Assembly (NCBI RefSeq): GCF_051652165.1
Contig: NZ_JBOFTR010000015.1
Coordinates: forward strand, 124,001 to 188,000
Direction of reading: 5' to 3'
DNA: 64,000 nt
Origin: Plesiomonas sp051652165
GTDB lineage: Bacteria > Pseudomonadota > Gammaproteobacteria > Enterobacterales > CAMTGL01
Part shown: positions 10,636 to 20,158 of the stretch, one piece after another
How the letters are laid out: each line of letters begins with the position of its first letter
Numbering within the stretch: the stretch's first letter is position 1
Translations under genes and position numbers: made by a program
Notes under the pieces: generated by a model
Databases searched by the model: none
Told to the model about the DNA's origin: nothing
Seen by the model: only the letters and a program-made list of their open reading frames with translations

Positions 10636-13548
10636 TTATTGATGCGTAACCACAACCACACGCAGCGAATCTAACCGCCAGTTGGCTTCATCAAGGTGCT
10701 GCATCACTTGCTTACGGCCCAGATCCAGCACAGTCACTTCATCATCACGGATGTTCGGGTTCACCGCTTTAAGAGCCAGCATGCGATCGAGTTCAGCAGT
10801 CATCACGTTATCAGCCAGTTGACGCGCGGCATCAATTTCAATGCGCGCCAGCTCAGTGGCTTTCGGCTCGGCCAGTGTCAGCATCGCGTGGATCTCTTTT
10901 TGTACCGCATTGACCAGTTTGCTGCCGGTATGACGGTTCACTGGGCTAAGTTGGCGGTTCAGTGCTTCAAACGCGACCGATTGCGATAGATCATTACCGT
11001 TGGCATCCATCAACAAACGAATTGGGCTTGGCGGCAGGAAACGAGTCAATTGCAGATGTTTTGGCGCTTGCGCTTCAACCACATAGACCAGCTCCAGCAA
11101 CAATGTTCCGGCTGGCAGAGCTTTGTTTTTCAACAATGATATTGCGGTCATACCGGTATCACCGGACAAAATCAGATCAATGCCGTTACGCAGGATTGGA
11201 TGTTCCCATGTCAAAAACTGGGCATCTTCACGCGACAAGGCCACATCACGATCAAAGGTCACGGTACAGCCGTCTGATGGCAAACCCGGAAAATCAGGCA
11301 CCAGCATATGGCCAGTCGGTTCAAGCACCAGCATGTGCTCACCACGATCCTCTTGCTGCACCCCAATAATATCAAACAGGTTCAGCGCAAAACTGACTAA
11401 GTCAGTACCACCATCTTGCTCGCCAATTTTCTCGGCCAACGCTTGTGCTTCTGTGCCCCCATTGGAGTGCATCTCCAGCAGGCGATCACGGCCCGTTTCC
11501 AGCTTGGCTTTCAAGCTATCGTGCAGCGCGCGGCTCTCAGCAATCAGCTCATCAAACCCTTCCGTACTGCTTGGGTCGGCCAAAAACGGAATCAAACGCT
11601 CAACAAACTGATCATACACTGGGCGTCCGGTCGGGCAGGTGTGCTCAAACGCATCGAGCCCCTCATGGAACCAGCGCGACAGCAGCGCCTGAGATGTGCC
11701 TTCAAGACAAGGCACATGAATGGCGATATCGTGCCGCTGACCAATACGGTCAAGACGGCCAATCCGCTGCTCAAGCAGATCCGGATTCATCGGTAAATCA
11801 AACATCACCAACTGGCTGGCAAACTGGAAATTGCGCCCTTCTGAGCCAATTTCAGAGCAGAGCAGCACCTGCGCGCCCTCTTCTTGCTGTGCAAAGTAGG
11901 CCGACGCTTTATCACGCTCGATAATGGATAAACCTTCATGGAACACCGCTGCACGAATCGCTTCACGCTCACGCAGTGCCTGCTCTAAATGCACCGCGGT
12001 TTCGGCTTTCGCACAGATCACCAGCACCTTGTCATCACGGTGATTTTTCAAGAATGTCAGTAGCCACTCAACCCGTGGGTCAAAGTTCCACCACGTGGCA
12101 TTTTCACCTTCAAATGCCTGATAAATTTGTTCGGGATAGAGCATCTGCAACGCACGATCATCAATCTTGCTTGATCCCATCATACGCGCAACGCGAATCG
12201 CGGTTTGATACTGGCTCGGCAGTGGCAAAGTGATCTGGTTTACGCTGCGCTGCGGGAAGCCTTTCACACCCTGACGGGTATTGCGGAACAGCACACGGCC
12301 AGTACCGTGGCGATCCATCAGATTACTGATCAGCGTCTGGCGAGCACAGATGCGCTCCGCTTCATCCACACTCTTGGCGTTAATCACTTTGAGCAGCGGC
12401 TCAACATCTTGCTCTGGCAGCAGCTCGGTTAGCAGATTTTGTGCTGCAACCGTCAGCGGCTTGCCACTGGTAATATCAGCAACGGCATCGGCAATCGGCT
12501 GATACTGCTGCTGCTCGGCGACAAACTCTTCGTAATCATGGAAACGATCAGGATCGAGCAAGCGCAAACGGGCAAAATGGCTCTGCTGGCCCAACTGCTC
12601 TGGAGTTGCGGTCAGCAGCAACACGCCCGGAATATTCTCCGCTAAGGCTTCAACCACCTGATATTCACGGCTCGGTTTCTCTTCATCCCAAACCAGATGA
12701 TGAGCTTCATCGACCACCAGTAGATCCCACTCAGCATCAACGGCCTGTTCGCAACGCTGGCGTTTTTTACGGATAAAATCGAGCGAACAGATCACCAACT
12801 GTTCGGTTTCAAACGGGTTCTCGGCATCCAGCCCCGCTTCGGCGCAACGCTCTTCATCAAACAGCGCAAAACGCAGATTGAAACGGCGCAGCATTTCCAC
12901 CAGCCACTGATGCTGTAAAGATTCAGGCACCACCACCAGTACACGCTCGGCACGGCCAGAGAGCAGTTGCTGATGAATGATCATGCCCGCTTCAATGGTT
13001 TTACCCAAACCCACTTCGTCGGCCAGCAGAACACGCGGCGCATAACGGCAGCCCACTTCATGGGCAATATAAACCTGATGCGGGATAAGGCTGGCACGCA
13101 CGCCGCGTAATCCACGCAGTGGTGAACGGAACTGATCGCGCTGATGGTTCAGTGCGCGATAACGCAGCGCAAAGCGATCCATCCTATCAATCTGACCGGC
13201 AAACAGACGGTCCTGCGGGCGGCTGAAGGTCAGCTTATTGTCCAGCATCACCTCACGCAGGGTGACATTCGCCTCTTCGGTATCGACGCGTGTACCGATG
13301 TAGGTCAGTACTCCGTGTGCTTCCAGCACCTCTTCGACACACAATTTCCAGCCTTCATGACAGCTGATTGTGTCGCCTTGATTGAACATGACGCGGGTTA
13401 CCGGCGCATCAACGCGGGAATAAACGCGGTTTTCACCGGAAACAGGAAACAGGATAGTCACGGTACGGGCTTCTATCGCCACGACCGTACCTAAACCCAA
13501 CTCACTCTCAGTATCACTGATCCAACGTTGACCAAGTGCAAAAGGCAT
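10636..13548 (-). CDS. rapA: RNA polymerase-associated ATPase RapA
   Basis: RapA is a Swi2/Snf2-type ATPase that binds RNA polymerase and helps it recycle after transcription. The 970-residue protein (968 in E. coli) shows N-terminal Tudor-like domains (about 1-110) and the helicase core. Walker A is [15 protein letters not shown] (about 170-185) and motif II is [10 protein letters not shown]. The C-terminal helicase lobe has [17 protein letters not shown] and [11 protein letters not shown]. The order rapA-rluA is as in E. coli, but polB, the E. coli upstream neighbour, is absent. A PIN-PhoH gene is divergent from it. Confidence 0.97.
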   Translation of the reverse strand: MPFALGQRWISDTESELGLGTVVAIEARTVTILFPVSGENRVYSRVDAPVTRVMFNQGDTISCHEGWKLCVEEVLEAHGVLTYIGTRVDTEEANVTLREVMLDNKLTFSRPQDRLFAGQIDRMDRFALRYRALNHQRDQFRSPLRGLRGVRASLIPHQVYIAHEVGCRYAPRVLLADEVGLGKTIEAGMIIHQQLLSGRAERVLVVVPESLQHQWLVEMLRRFNLRFALFDEERCAEAGLDAENPFETEQLVICSLDFIRKKRQRCEQAVDAEWDLLVVDEAHHLVWDEEKPSREYQVVEALAENIPGVLLLTATPEQLGQQSHFARLRLLDPDRFHDYEEFVAEQQQYQPIADAVADITSGKPLTVAAQNLLTELLPEQDVEPLLKVINAKSVDEAERICARQTLISNLMDRHGTGRVLFRNTRQGVKGFPQRSVNQITLPLPSQYQTAIRVARMMGSSKIDDRALQMLYPEQIYQAFEGENATWWNFDPRVEWLLTFLKNHRDDKVLVICAKAETAVHLEQALREREAIRAAVFHEGLSIIERDKASAYFAQQEEGAQVLLCSEIGSEGRNFQFASQLVMFDLPMNPDLLEQRIGRLDRIGQRHDIAIHVPCLEGTSQALLSRWFHEGLDAFEHTCPTGRPVYDQFVERLIPFLADPSSTEGFDELIAESRALHDSLKAKLETGRDRLLEMHSNGGTEAQALAEKIGEQDGGTDLVSFALNLFDIIGVQQEDRGEHMLVLEPTGHMLVPDFPGLPSDGCTVTFDRDVALSREDAQFLTWEHPILRNGIDLILSGDTGMTAISLLKNKALPAGTLLLELVYVVEAQAPKHLQLTRFLPPSPIRLLMDANGNDLSQSVAFEALNRQLSPVNRHTGSKLVNAVQKEIHAMLTLAEPKATELARIEIDAARQLADNVMTAELDRMLALKAVNPNIRDDEVTVLDLGRKQVMQHLDEANWRLDSLRVVVVTHQ

Positions 13549-13778
13549 AGTGCGGACTCAACTCTCTTCTTTGGGGTGGGTGCGGGAAAGGGCGTTATGG
13601 TAATTCAAGGTCGGTTTCCCGTCACGGATTTATCCATATTCAATAATTTAAAAACGGTGCAATTGTCACAAGCATGTCATGAAGTATGCGTTTGATTGTT
13701 GATACGTTGCTACACTTAATAATAGGGGCAACATCCGTGCAAAGAGCGCACTGTTTTAACACTAATAAGGAGATTACT

Positions 13779-15158
13779 ATGGGCACAGACGAACGAAAAA
13801 TTTTCGTCCTCGATACCAATATTCTACTCCATGAACCCCAATCTATCTTTTCGTTTCAAGAACACAATGTCATCATTCCAATGACTGTACTTGAAGAGCT
13901 CGACAGGATTAAGGATAGTAAACGCGACGTATCGCGCGAGGCCAGAGTCGCGATTCGTATGCTCGAAAGTGTATTTCTTGATGCCACTGCCGAAGAGATC
14001 GCCGCCGGCGTTCCACTTAGTAAACACGGCGCACAGGCATCGGGTTGCATCGCAATTTTTGCTGATTATGGCCTCGATGAAACAGCTCTCGCCTTCCCAC
14101 ATAAAGAGGGCGATAGCCGTATTCTCAATGGCGTATTATACCTGCAAAAGCAGTATGCGCCTCAACCGATTATTTTAGTCACCAAAGATATTAACATGCG
14201 CCTGCGTGCCAAAGGCGCGGGTGTGCTGCGGGTTGAAGATTACCGCACTGATCAACTGATTGACGATGTTCGCTTTCTAACGAAAGGTTTTCGCCACCTT
14301 GTGGGCAATTTTTGGGATAAAGTTGAAGTCTGCCAAACCCAGCATGAAGGGCGAGAGACTTACCATTCGGTTGATGCGTCACTCGTTCCAACAGCGCATA
14401 TCAATGAATATCTGTTTGATGATACTGAACACTTTGCTGGCCGCATCTGTGCTATTGGCGAAGATCGTGTCACGTTTCGCGATCTTGGCCGCGAGAAAAT
14501 GATGCATCGTCAGGCCTGGGGTATCCACCCGAAAAATATGTATCAAGCCATGGCACTGCATGCCCTGCTCGATCCCTCCATTGATCTGGTGATCTTAACC
14601 GGCCCTGCCGGTAGCGGTAAAACCTTGCTGGCCATGGCCGCGGCACTTGAGCAGGTGATCGAGAAAAAGATGTTCGACAAGATTATCGTCACCCGCAATA
14701 CGCCGGATATCGGCGAATCCATTGGCTATTTACCGGGCACTGAAGAGGAAAAAATGATGCCATGGTTGGCCGCCATTACCGATACTCTAGAGGTGCTGCA
14801 TAAAAACGATCACAACACCGAAGCTTCCATCAAATATATTCAGGATAAAGCCAATATCCAATTTAAATCGATTAACTTCATGCGTGGGCGCTCAATTCAA
14901 AACGCATTTGTCCTGCTTGATGAGTGCCAGAATTTAAGTGCGTCACAGCTAAAAACCATTATTACCCGCTGCGGTGAAGGCACTAAAATTGTTTGTTCGG
15001 GCAATCTGGCACAAATTGATAGTGCCTATCTCACGCCCGTAACGTCGGGATTAACCTATATTGTTGAGCGTTTTAAAGATTTTGAAGGCAGTGTCAATCT
15101 CTACCTCAATGGCGTAATACGCAGCCGTTTAGCCTCTTATGCTGAGGAACATCTGTAA
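13779..15158 (+). CDS. PIN-PhoH fusion ATPase (PhoH2/YlaK type)
   Basis: The 459-residue protein joins an N-terminal PIN-type RNase domain (about 1-140) to a C-terminal PhoH ATPase domain (about 250-455). The PIN domain begins FVLDTNILLHEP, and the RDVSREARVAIR and DSRILN segments hold further acidic or basic conserved residues. The PhoH domain has Walker A TGPAGSGKTLL and Walker B LLDECQNLS. Such proteins are described as ATP-dependent RNA helicase/RNase enzymes; in mycobacteria one pairs with an antitoxin. No antitoxin-like ORF is visible upstream. The start is ATG 13779 after AAGGAG; an extension back to 13686 has no ribosome site. A strong terminator follows. Confidence 0.9.
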   Translation: MGTDERKIFVLDTNILLHEPQSIFSFQEHNVIIPMTVLEELDRIKDSKRDVSREARVAIRMLESVFLDATAEEIAAGVPLSKHGAQASGCIAIFADYGLDETALAFPHKEGDSRILNGVLYLQKQYAPQPIILVTKDINMRLRAKGAGVLRVEDYRTDQLIDDVRFLTKGFRHLVGNFWDKVEVCQTQHEGRETYHSVDASLVPTAHINEYLFDDTEHFAGRICAIGEDRVTFRDLGREKMMHRQAWGIHPKNMYQAMALHALLDPSIDLVILTGPAGSGKTLLAMAAALEQVIEKKMFDKIIVTRNTPDIGESIGYLPGTEEEKMMPWLAAITDTLEVLHKNDHNTEASIKYIQDKANIQFKSINFMRGRSIQNAFVLLDECQNLSASQLKTIITRCGEGTKIVCSGNLAQIDSAYLTPVTSGLTYIVERFKDFEGSVNLYLNGVIRSRLASYAEEHL

Positions 15159-15167
15159 AACTGCCGT

Positions 15168-15200
15168 GGGAGCAAAACAATCTCTGGTTTTGCTCCCTTT
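15168..15200 (+). terminator. Rho-independent terminator after the PIN-PhoH gene
   Basis: GGGAGCAAAAC (15168-15178) pairs perfectly with GTTTTGCTCCC (15187-15197) across an 8-base loop. It is followed by a short T-run. Confidence 0.85.
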
Positions 15201-15232
15201 TCTGCTGTTTTATTCTGCCTTTATAGTGCCGA

Positions 15233-15290
15233 TTGACGCTATGAAGCCTGCCTTGCACAATACTTCCCTATAAAATACTGACTTGTCAGT
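15233..15290 (+). promoter_or_regulatory. Possible yabI promoter with an adjacent palindrome
   Basis: TTGACG (15233-15238) and CACAAT (15256-15261) have 17-base spacing. A perfect palindrome, ACTGACTTGTCAGT (15277-15290), follows, 30 bases before the DedA-family start. The palindrome may be an operator; no regulator is implied by the sequence. Confidence 0.3.
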
Positions 15291-15319
15291 TTGTTCTGAC
15301 CAACCACATTGAGATACCG

Positions 15320-16087
15320 ATGGATGCTTTACTGACACATGTACAACTCTATGCAGCACAATATGCACTGAGCGCAGTTTTTCTTGCTGCACTGATTGAG
15401 TCAATTGCGGTGATTGGCTTACTGATCCCAAGTTCAATCATTATGACATCAATTGGTCTGATGATTGGCCACGGTGAGGTTAACTTTTGGCTGGCATGGC
15501 TGTTAGCAGCACTTGGCTGTATGGTAGGAGATTGGGGATCATTCTTAATTGGACACTACTTCACTGTACCCTTGCGTAAAGCACGCCCACTGCAACGCTA
15601 TACCAGCCAGATTAGCAAGATTGAACATGCACTGCATCAGCACAGCATGTTAACTATTTTCTGGGGGCGACACATTGGCCCAACGCGCCCAATTGTACCA
15701 TTAGTGGCAGGGATGCTAAATCTGCCAGTACAAAAGTTCGTTTTGCCCAATTTTCTGGCCTGTGCAACGTGGCCACCGGTCTATCTGTTGCCCGGCTTAC
15801 TCGCTGGTGTTGCATTGGATATTCCTCATGGCCAAGATTTAGGTCTATTCCGTTTTTGGTTGATAGCCTGTACAGTGAGTTGTACCTTAGCTGTGTGGTG
15901 GTGCTGGCGTTATTGGCGTGCCGATCGCCAAAAAGAGGATTTTTTTAGCCGTATATTAACCCCAACACGCTTGCGCATTTTAGCCCCGCTTGCGTTGTTG
16001 GCGGCAGTTATTAGCACTCTGTTATTGCTAAAACAACCCATGATGCCACTGTATGCCCAGCACGTTTGGCAGATAATCCGACTCTAA
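15320..16087 (+). CDS. yabI: DedA family inner-membrane protein (YabI-like)
   Basis: A 255-residue DedA/VTT-domain membrane protein. DedA proteins help maintain the proton-motive force and recycle undecaprenyl phosphate or other lipid carriers; the exact job of YabI is unsettled. The DedA core is visible: ESIAVIGLLIPSS near residue 28, GDWGSFLIGHYF near 74, and the GRHIGPTRPIVPLVAGM motif with its conserved arginines near 115-130. C-terminal helices follow. Length (254 in E. coli) and convergent placement against thiQ repeat the E. coli yabI-thiQPB layout, which supports the symbol. Confidence 0.87.
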   Translation: MDALLTHVQLYAAQYALSAVFLAALIESIAVIGLLIPSSIIMTSIGLMIGHGEVNFWLAWLLAALGCMVGDWGSFLIGHYFTVPLRKARPLQRYTSQISKIEHALHQHSMLTIFWGRHIGPTRPIVPLVAGMLNLPVQKFVLPNFLACATWPPVYLLPGLLAGVALDIPHGQDLGLFRFWLIACTVSCTLAVWWCWRYWRADRQKEDFFSRILTPTRLRILAPLALLAAVISTLLLLKQPMMPLYAQHVWQIIRL

Positions 16088-16152
16088 ACAGCATTAAAAC
16101 GTACGAACAGTATAAATGCGCATTACCATTTGCTATGGCCACTGAGTATTGC

Positions 16153-16204
16153 CACTTAATTCTGTTGTTAGAGGCATTATCCGCTATAACAACAGGATTA
16201 AGTG
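16153..16204. other. Long intergenic hairpin between yabI and thiQ
   Basis: Bases 16153-16170 and 16187-16204 form an 18-bp stem with a single T-G wobble, separated by a 16-base loop. It lies between convergent genes, which suggests transcript-end formation or stabilisation, but no T-run flanks it. Confidence 0.55.
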
Positions 16205-16269
16205 CATAAGCGTTTATTGTCAACGATACATCGCGAATCATTTAACACGCATTATTTATCACTGATGAT

Positions 16270-16980
16270 TTAGAGCAAACCCTCGACATGAATCCCCAGT
16301 ATCCGTGCTGCGGGGTTTTTTCCCTGCACTAATGTTTGCGTACTGCCATCGTAATGAATGTTGCCATCGACAATGAGCAGTGTGCGTGGTGCTATCCGCG
16401 CCGCATCCTCTAGATTGTGTGATACCATCAGTAACGTCAGGTTCGCTCGCTGGCAGGCTAACTCGACACATTGCAACATGTCAGCCCGCAAGGCCGGATC
16501 CAGTGCTGAAAATGGCTCATCGAGCAGCAAAATTGGGGTATCGCGCACCAAACAGCGCGCCAGTGCCACCCGCTGACGTTGACCACCTGAGAGCGTATCT
16601 GGCCGTCGATCTAAATATTCACTCAGCCCAACATCTTCAACCACCTGTGCCAAACGCTGGCGCTGTGCCTCATTGAGCCTTAACCCCGGATTAAGCCCTA
16701 AGCCAATATTTTGCCGCACAGTTAAATGATTAAACAGATTATGCTCTTGAAATAGCATTGATACTGGGCGGGCGGCAATGGGCAAGTGCGCCGCATCTAC
16801 CCCGTTTAAGCAAAGTTGGCCGCTATTAAGCCGCTCAAAACCAGCAATAAGATTCAGCAGGGTGCTTTTTCCTGCTCCGCTTGGGCCAAGAATTGCGACC
16901 CGCTCTCCGGCGTTTATCTGTACATCAAAACGCATCGGCAGATGGTCATAAATAAACAGGCCTTGGGTTAACGAAATCAT
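16270..16980 (-). CDS. thiQ: Thiamine/TPP ABC transporter, ATP-binding protein
   Basis: ThiQ powers import of thiamine, TMP and TPP through ThiP. The 236-residue ABC ATPase has Walker [16 protein letters not shown] (about 32-46), the Q-loop in [11 protein letters not shown], the signature [13 protein letters not shown] and Walker [14 protein letters not shown]. It is last in the thiBPQ operon. Its ATG overlaps the thiP stop (ATGA), and it converges on yabI. Confidence 0.96.
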   Translation of the reverse strand: MISLTQGLFIYDHLPMRFDVQINAGERVAILGPSGAGKSTLLNLIAGFERLNSGQLCLNGVDAAHLPIAARPVSMLFQEHNLFNHLTVRQNIGLGLNPGLRLNEAQRQRLAQVVEDVGLSEYLDRRPDTLSGGQRQRVALARCLVRDTPILLLDEPFSALDPALRADMLQCVELACQRANLTLLMVSHNLEDAARIAPRTLLIVDGNIHYDGSTQTLVQGKNPAARILGIHVEGLL

Positions 16981-18590
16981 GATGAAGACTCTGCGCGCTG
17001 CCGTGGCAGGCGTTCAAAAAAGGTAAACAAGCCAAAACAGAGAAGCATCAACAGCAGTGCTGTCACTGCCGCATCATGGCTGCGATATGCGCCCATCTGT
17101 TGATACAAATACAGTGGTAAAGTCCGCAGATCATCACTGCCGAGTAATGCTATCACGCCAAAATCACCTAGCGACAACACACACGAAAATGACATCGCCA
17201 ACGAGAGTGGGCGAGCCAATGCACGCCACTCCACCCAGTACAAACGTTGCCAGCCCTGTATTCCGAGTGACGCACACAATCGGTTATACTGCACGGCCAG
17301 ATCCCACATTGGTACACTGAGGGTTTTGAGTACATACGGCAGTGCCATCAATGCATTACAGATAACTACCAGCAGCATGGCGTGTTTAGCCAGTGCTGGG
17401 TAGGGCTGCAATAATAAAAACAGGCCAGTGGCCAGCACTAAACCTGGCATGGCCAAGATGAGCATACCCGATAATTCCAGATGCGCAGCCCAACGGTTCT
17501 GACCCTGCATCCGTAACTGGCGGCTTGACCAGAGGATCATCATCCCCAGCACCACGGCCAGCGTGCCTGTACCCAATGCTATCTGCAATGAGGTTAACAG
17601 TGCTTGCCAAAGTGCAGCCTGACGTAATACTGACCCGATCGATAAGTTCAAACCACTAACAAGCACTGAGAGCAGCGGAGGTAACAATAATAACAGTGCA
17701 GCACCAATTAGCAGCAGATCGCCAAACAAGCGGCCTCGGTGTCGAGAGTGCTCATGCCAAACCCCACCATTACCCGCCGCTGCCGGCAACGTGCCAGCCA
17801 AACGTTGGCTGATCACCACTAAACCAAGACAAATAACCATCTGCAACAGGGCCAGTAATGCCGCTTGCCCCAGATCAAAGTCATAGGTTAGTGCCTGATA
17901 AATCGCCAGCTCAATACTGGTCGCTTTTGGCCCTCCACCCAGCGCCAATACTACCGCAAAACTGGCAAAACAGAGCATAAAAATTAAGCTGGCTGTTGGC
18001 AATAACTGGCGGCGCAGATAGGGCCACTCGACAAACCGAAACTGCTGATGCGCACTCATACCTAATTGCGCTGCAAGACGGCGTTGTTCAAGGGGAATAG
18101 CTTCTAAGCTTTGTAAGAATAGTCGGCAGGCCAACGGTAAATTAAAGAACACATGTGCCAGTAAAATCCCCTGCAAACCGTATGGTGAAAAACGGTAGTG
18201 AACCCCTAACCAGCGGCACACCTGTGCTAACCAGCCGTTTTGCCCGTACACACTAATTAAACCAAATACCGCCACTAACACAGGTAACACTAATGTCAGT
18301 GAAAACAGCCGTATCAGTAAAGCGCGCCCGATAAATCGCCTGCGCGCCAACGCTTGTGCCAAAAAAAGAGCAGGTAGCACAGAAAGCAAGGTTGATAACC
18401 CTGCTTGCATCAGGGTGAAACGCAGCACATGTTGCAAATAGGGGTCAGCAAATACAAACATTGGTCTCGTGATTGGGGCATGTTGCCACAAACTCACCAG
18501 TGCACTGGCTGCTAATAACAACAATAACAAGGCAGCCACAACGCCGGGCCACCACTGACAAAGAGCATGCCGCTTTTGTAATAACAACAT
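16977..18590 (-). CDS. thiP: Thiamine/TPP ABC transporter, permease
   Basis: ThiP is the fused double permease of the thiamine importer, with two sets of about six helices. Starting at ATG 18590, which shares one base with the thiB stop (TGATG), gives 537 residues, almost exactly the E. coli length of 536; longer in-frame starts would overlap thiB more. Two EAA-type loops that contact ThiQ can be seen, [21 protein letters not shown] and [20 protein letters not shown], one per half. Confidence 0.95.
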   Translation of the reverse strand: MLLLQKRHALCQWWPGVVAALLLLLLAASALVSLWQHAPITRPMFVFADPYLQHVLRFTLMQAGLSTLLSVLPALFLAQALARRRFIGRALLIRLFSLTLVLPVLVAVFGLISVYGQNGWLAQVCRWLGVHYRFSPYGLQGILLAHVFFNLPLACRLFLQSLEAIPLEQRRLAAQLGMSAHQQFRFVEWPYLRRQLLPTASLIFMLCFASFAVVLALGGGPKATSIELAIYQALTYDFDLGQAALLALLQMVICLGLVVISQRLAGTLPAAAGNGGVWHEHSRHRGRLFGDLLLIGAALLLLLPPLLSVLVSGLNLSIGSVLRQAALWQALLTSLQIALGTGTLAVVLGMMILWSSRQLRMQGQNRWAAHLELSGMLILAMPGLVLATGLFLLLQPYPALAKHAMLLVVICNALMALPYVLKTLSVPMWDLAVQYNRLCASLGIQGWQRLYWVEWRALARPLSLAMSFSCVLSLGDFGVIALLGSDDLRTLPLYLYQQMGAYRSHDAAVTALLLMLLCFGLFTFFERLPRQRAESSS

Positions 18591-19714
18591 CACTGACTGA
18601 CGGCAGTTTGCCATTCTCGTATCCACGCTTTACGCTGTTTTTCCACATCCTGAGAGGAAAATGCCAACGTTTTCTTTGGTGTTATCACCTGCTCAAATCC
18701 GGCTGGCAGTGGAATATTGGTGACAGGCAGCATCCAGTTAGCAGTTGGCATCTGCTGTTGAAATGTGGGCGTTAAAATAAACTGCAAAAACTGCTGTGCC
18801 AGTTGTGGCTGCTGGCTACTGGCCAACTGTCCGGCTACCTCAACTTGCATATAGTGCCCCTCGGCAAAATTAGCGGCAGCATAACGTGCATCTTTTTCAC
18901 TAAGCAGATGATACATCGGCGAGGTGCTGTAACTGAGTACCATATCCGCCTCACCTTTGAGGAACAGACCGTAAGCCTCACTCCAGCCTTTGGTCACTGT
19001 GACTGTTTTTTTCGCTAACTGTTGCCACTTTGCGGCAGCTTTTTCACCGTACACCGCCTTCATCCACAGCATCAACCCCTGCCCTGGCGTACTGGTTCGC
19101 GGGTCTTGGTAGATAATTTTCCACGGCTGAGGGCTATCAATTAATTCGCTTAAGCTGCCTGGGGGGTGAGGTAATGTCTCTTTGTTGTACACAAACGCAA
19201 AATAACCATAATCATAAGGAAGAAAAAATGGATTATGCCATCCCTTAGGCAGCGTGAGCGCATCGGTATTGATGGATAAACGGGCAAACAGCCCGGTTTT
19301 CTCAGCCTCAGCCACTAAATTATTATCAAGCCCTAATACCACGTCAGCCTTACTGCGCGCGCCCTCCATTCGCACCCGATTGAGAATCGAAACACCATCA
19401 TCAAGCGCAACAAACTTTAATTCACACCCGCCACACTGTGCTTCAAAGGCTTTTTTTACCGCAGGGCCGGGGCCCCAATCAGACGCAAACGAGTCATAGG
19501 TATACACTGTCAGCGTTTTCCCCGCATACTGGCCGATATCAACATGCTTTGTAGGCATTGGCACTGGGTTCGCTGATAAAGAGCCTGTTTTTGGGGATGC
19601 AGAAGCCGTATCTGCAGCCATTGAGGGTAACGCTACTGACAACAATAGCGTGGCGAATACAGCATGAAAGCGAATGGCAGAGAGAGACTCTGTAGCAGAC
19701 GTGAATATTGACAC
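18590..19714 (-). CDS. thiB: Thiamine/TPP-binding periplasmic protein
   Basis: ThiB (TbpA) captures thiamine, TMP or TPP in the periplasm for ThiPQ. The chosen GTG start at 19714 has TAAGGAG six bases upstream and gives 374 residues. A signal peptide is clear (FATLLLSVALPSMAADT). After it comes a Ser/Ala/Pro-rich linker of about 25 residues before the mature fold begins at KTLTVYTYDSFASDWGPG; this makes the protein longer than the 327 residues of E. coli. Family motifs include DVVLGLDNNL, the YGYFAFVYNKE strand and SYSTSPMYHL. It heads the operon, under a TPP riboswitch. Confidence 0.93.
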   Translation of the reverse strand: MSIFTSATESLSAIRFHAVFATLLLSVALPSMAADTASASPKTGSLSANPVPMPTKHVDIGQYAGKTLTVYTYDSFASDWGPGPAVKKAFEAQCGGCELKFVALDDGVSILNRVRMEGARSKADVVLGLDNNLVAEAEKTGLFARLSINTDALTLPKGWHNPFFLPYDYGYFAFVYNKETLPHPPGSLSELIDSPQPWKIIYQDPRTSTPGQGLMLWMKAVYGEKAAAKWQQLAKKTVTVTKGWSEAYGLFLKGEADMVLSYSTSPMYHLLSEKDARYAAANFAEGHYMQVEVAGQLASSQQPQLAQQFLQFILTPTFQQQMPTANWMLPVTNIPLPAGFEQVITPKKTLAFSSQDVEKQRKAWIREWQTAVSQ

Positions 19715-19769
19715 TTTGCGCTCCTTACAACCGTGTGGGAGTCGGCAAAGGTTTTGGTGGCTGCAGGCA

Positions 19770-19862
19770 AGTACCGGCAACCCTCCCCAATCCCTCCGCC
19801 GGTATTAACCGGATCAGGTTCGACGGGTGTTATCTCAGCCATCAGGCACCCCGTTGAGAACG
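19770..19862 (-). ncRNA. TPP riboswitch (THI element)
   Basis: Read on the minus strand, the region 5' of thiB holds the conserved thi-box parts in order: ACGGGGTGCC, GCTGAGATAACACCC, GAACCTGATC, GGTTAATACCGGCG and GAGGGATTGGG. These are the J2-3 pyrimidine-sensing and pyrophosphate-sensing elements of the TPP aptamer. It lies about 55 bases before the thiB GTG, so TPP binding probably blocks translation or stops transcription of thiBPQ. No strong terminator is seen between aptamer and gene, which favours translational control. Confidence 0.95.
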
Positions 19863-20158
19863 CCGCTATTGTAGTCACAAGTCTCTGATTCGCCAACTCT
19901 AATCCCGATACTTGCGGCATACCGCTTTAATTGATAATCACAATATACACAGTGCTGCTTGATGATATTGCCTTGTGTATTATAAAAATAAAGTACTCTT
20001 AAATTGAAACAGCACCCTATATATGAAACACAGTGTTATAAAATAAATGTGGAAAAAATCGACTTACCGCTCAAAATCAGCATTAAATTCCATACAATAA
20101 TCGACTCTCTGTGTGATTTATATAATGCTAATATCCCGCATGGTCTTAAGGATATGAG

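Noticed and set aside
19633..19920. A 95-codon minus-strand ORF overlapping the thiB start
   Set aside because: It runs through the conserved TPP riboswitch and out of frame into thiB; it has no recognisable protein features.
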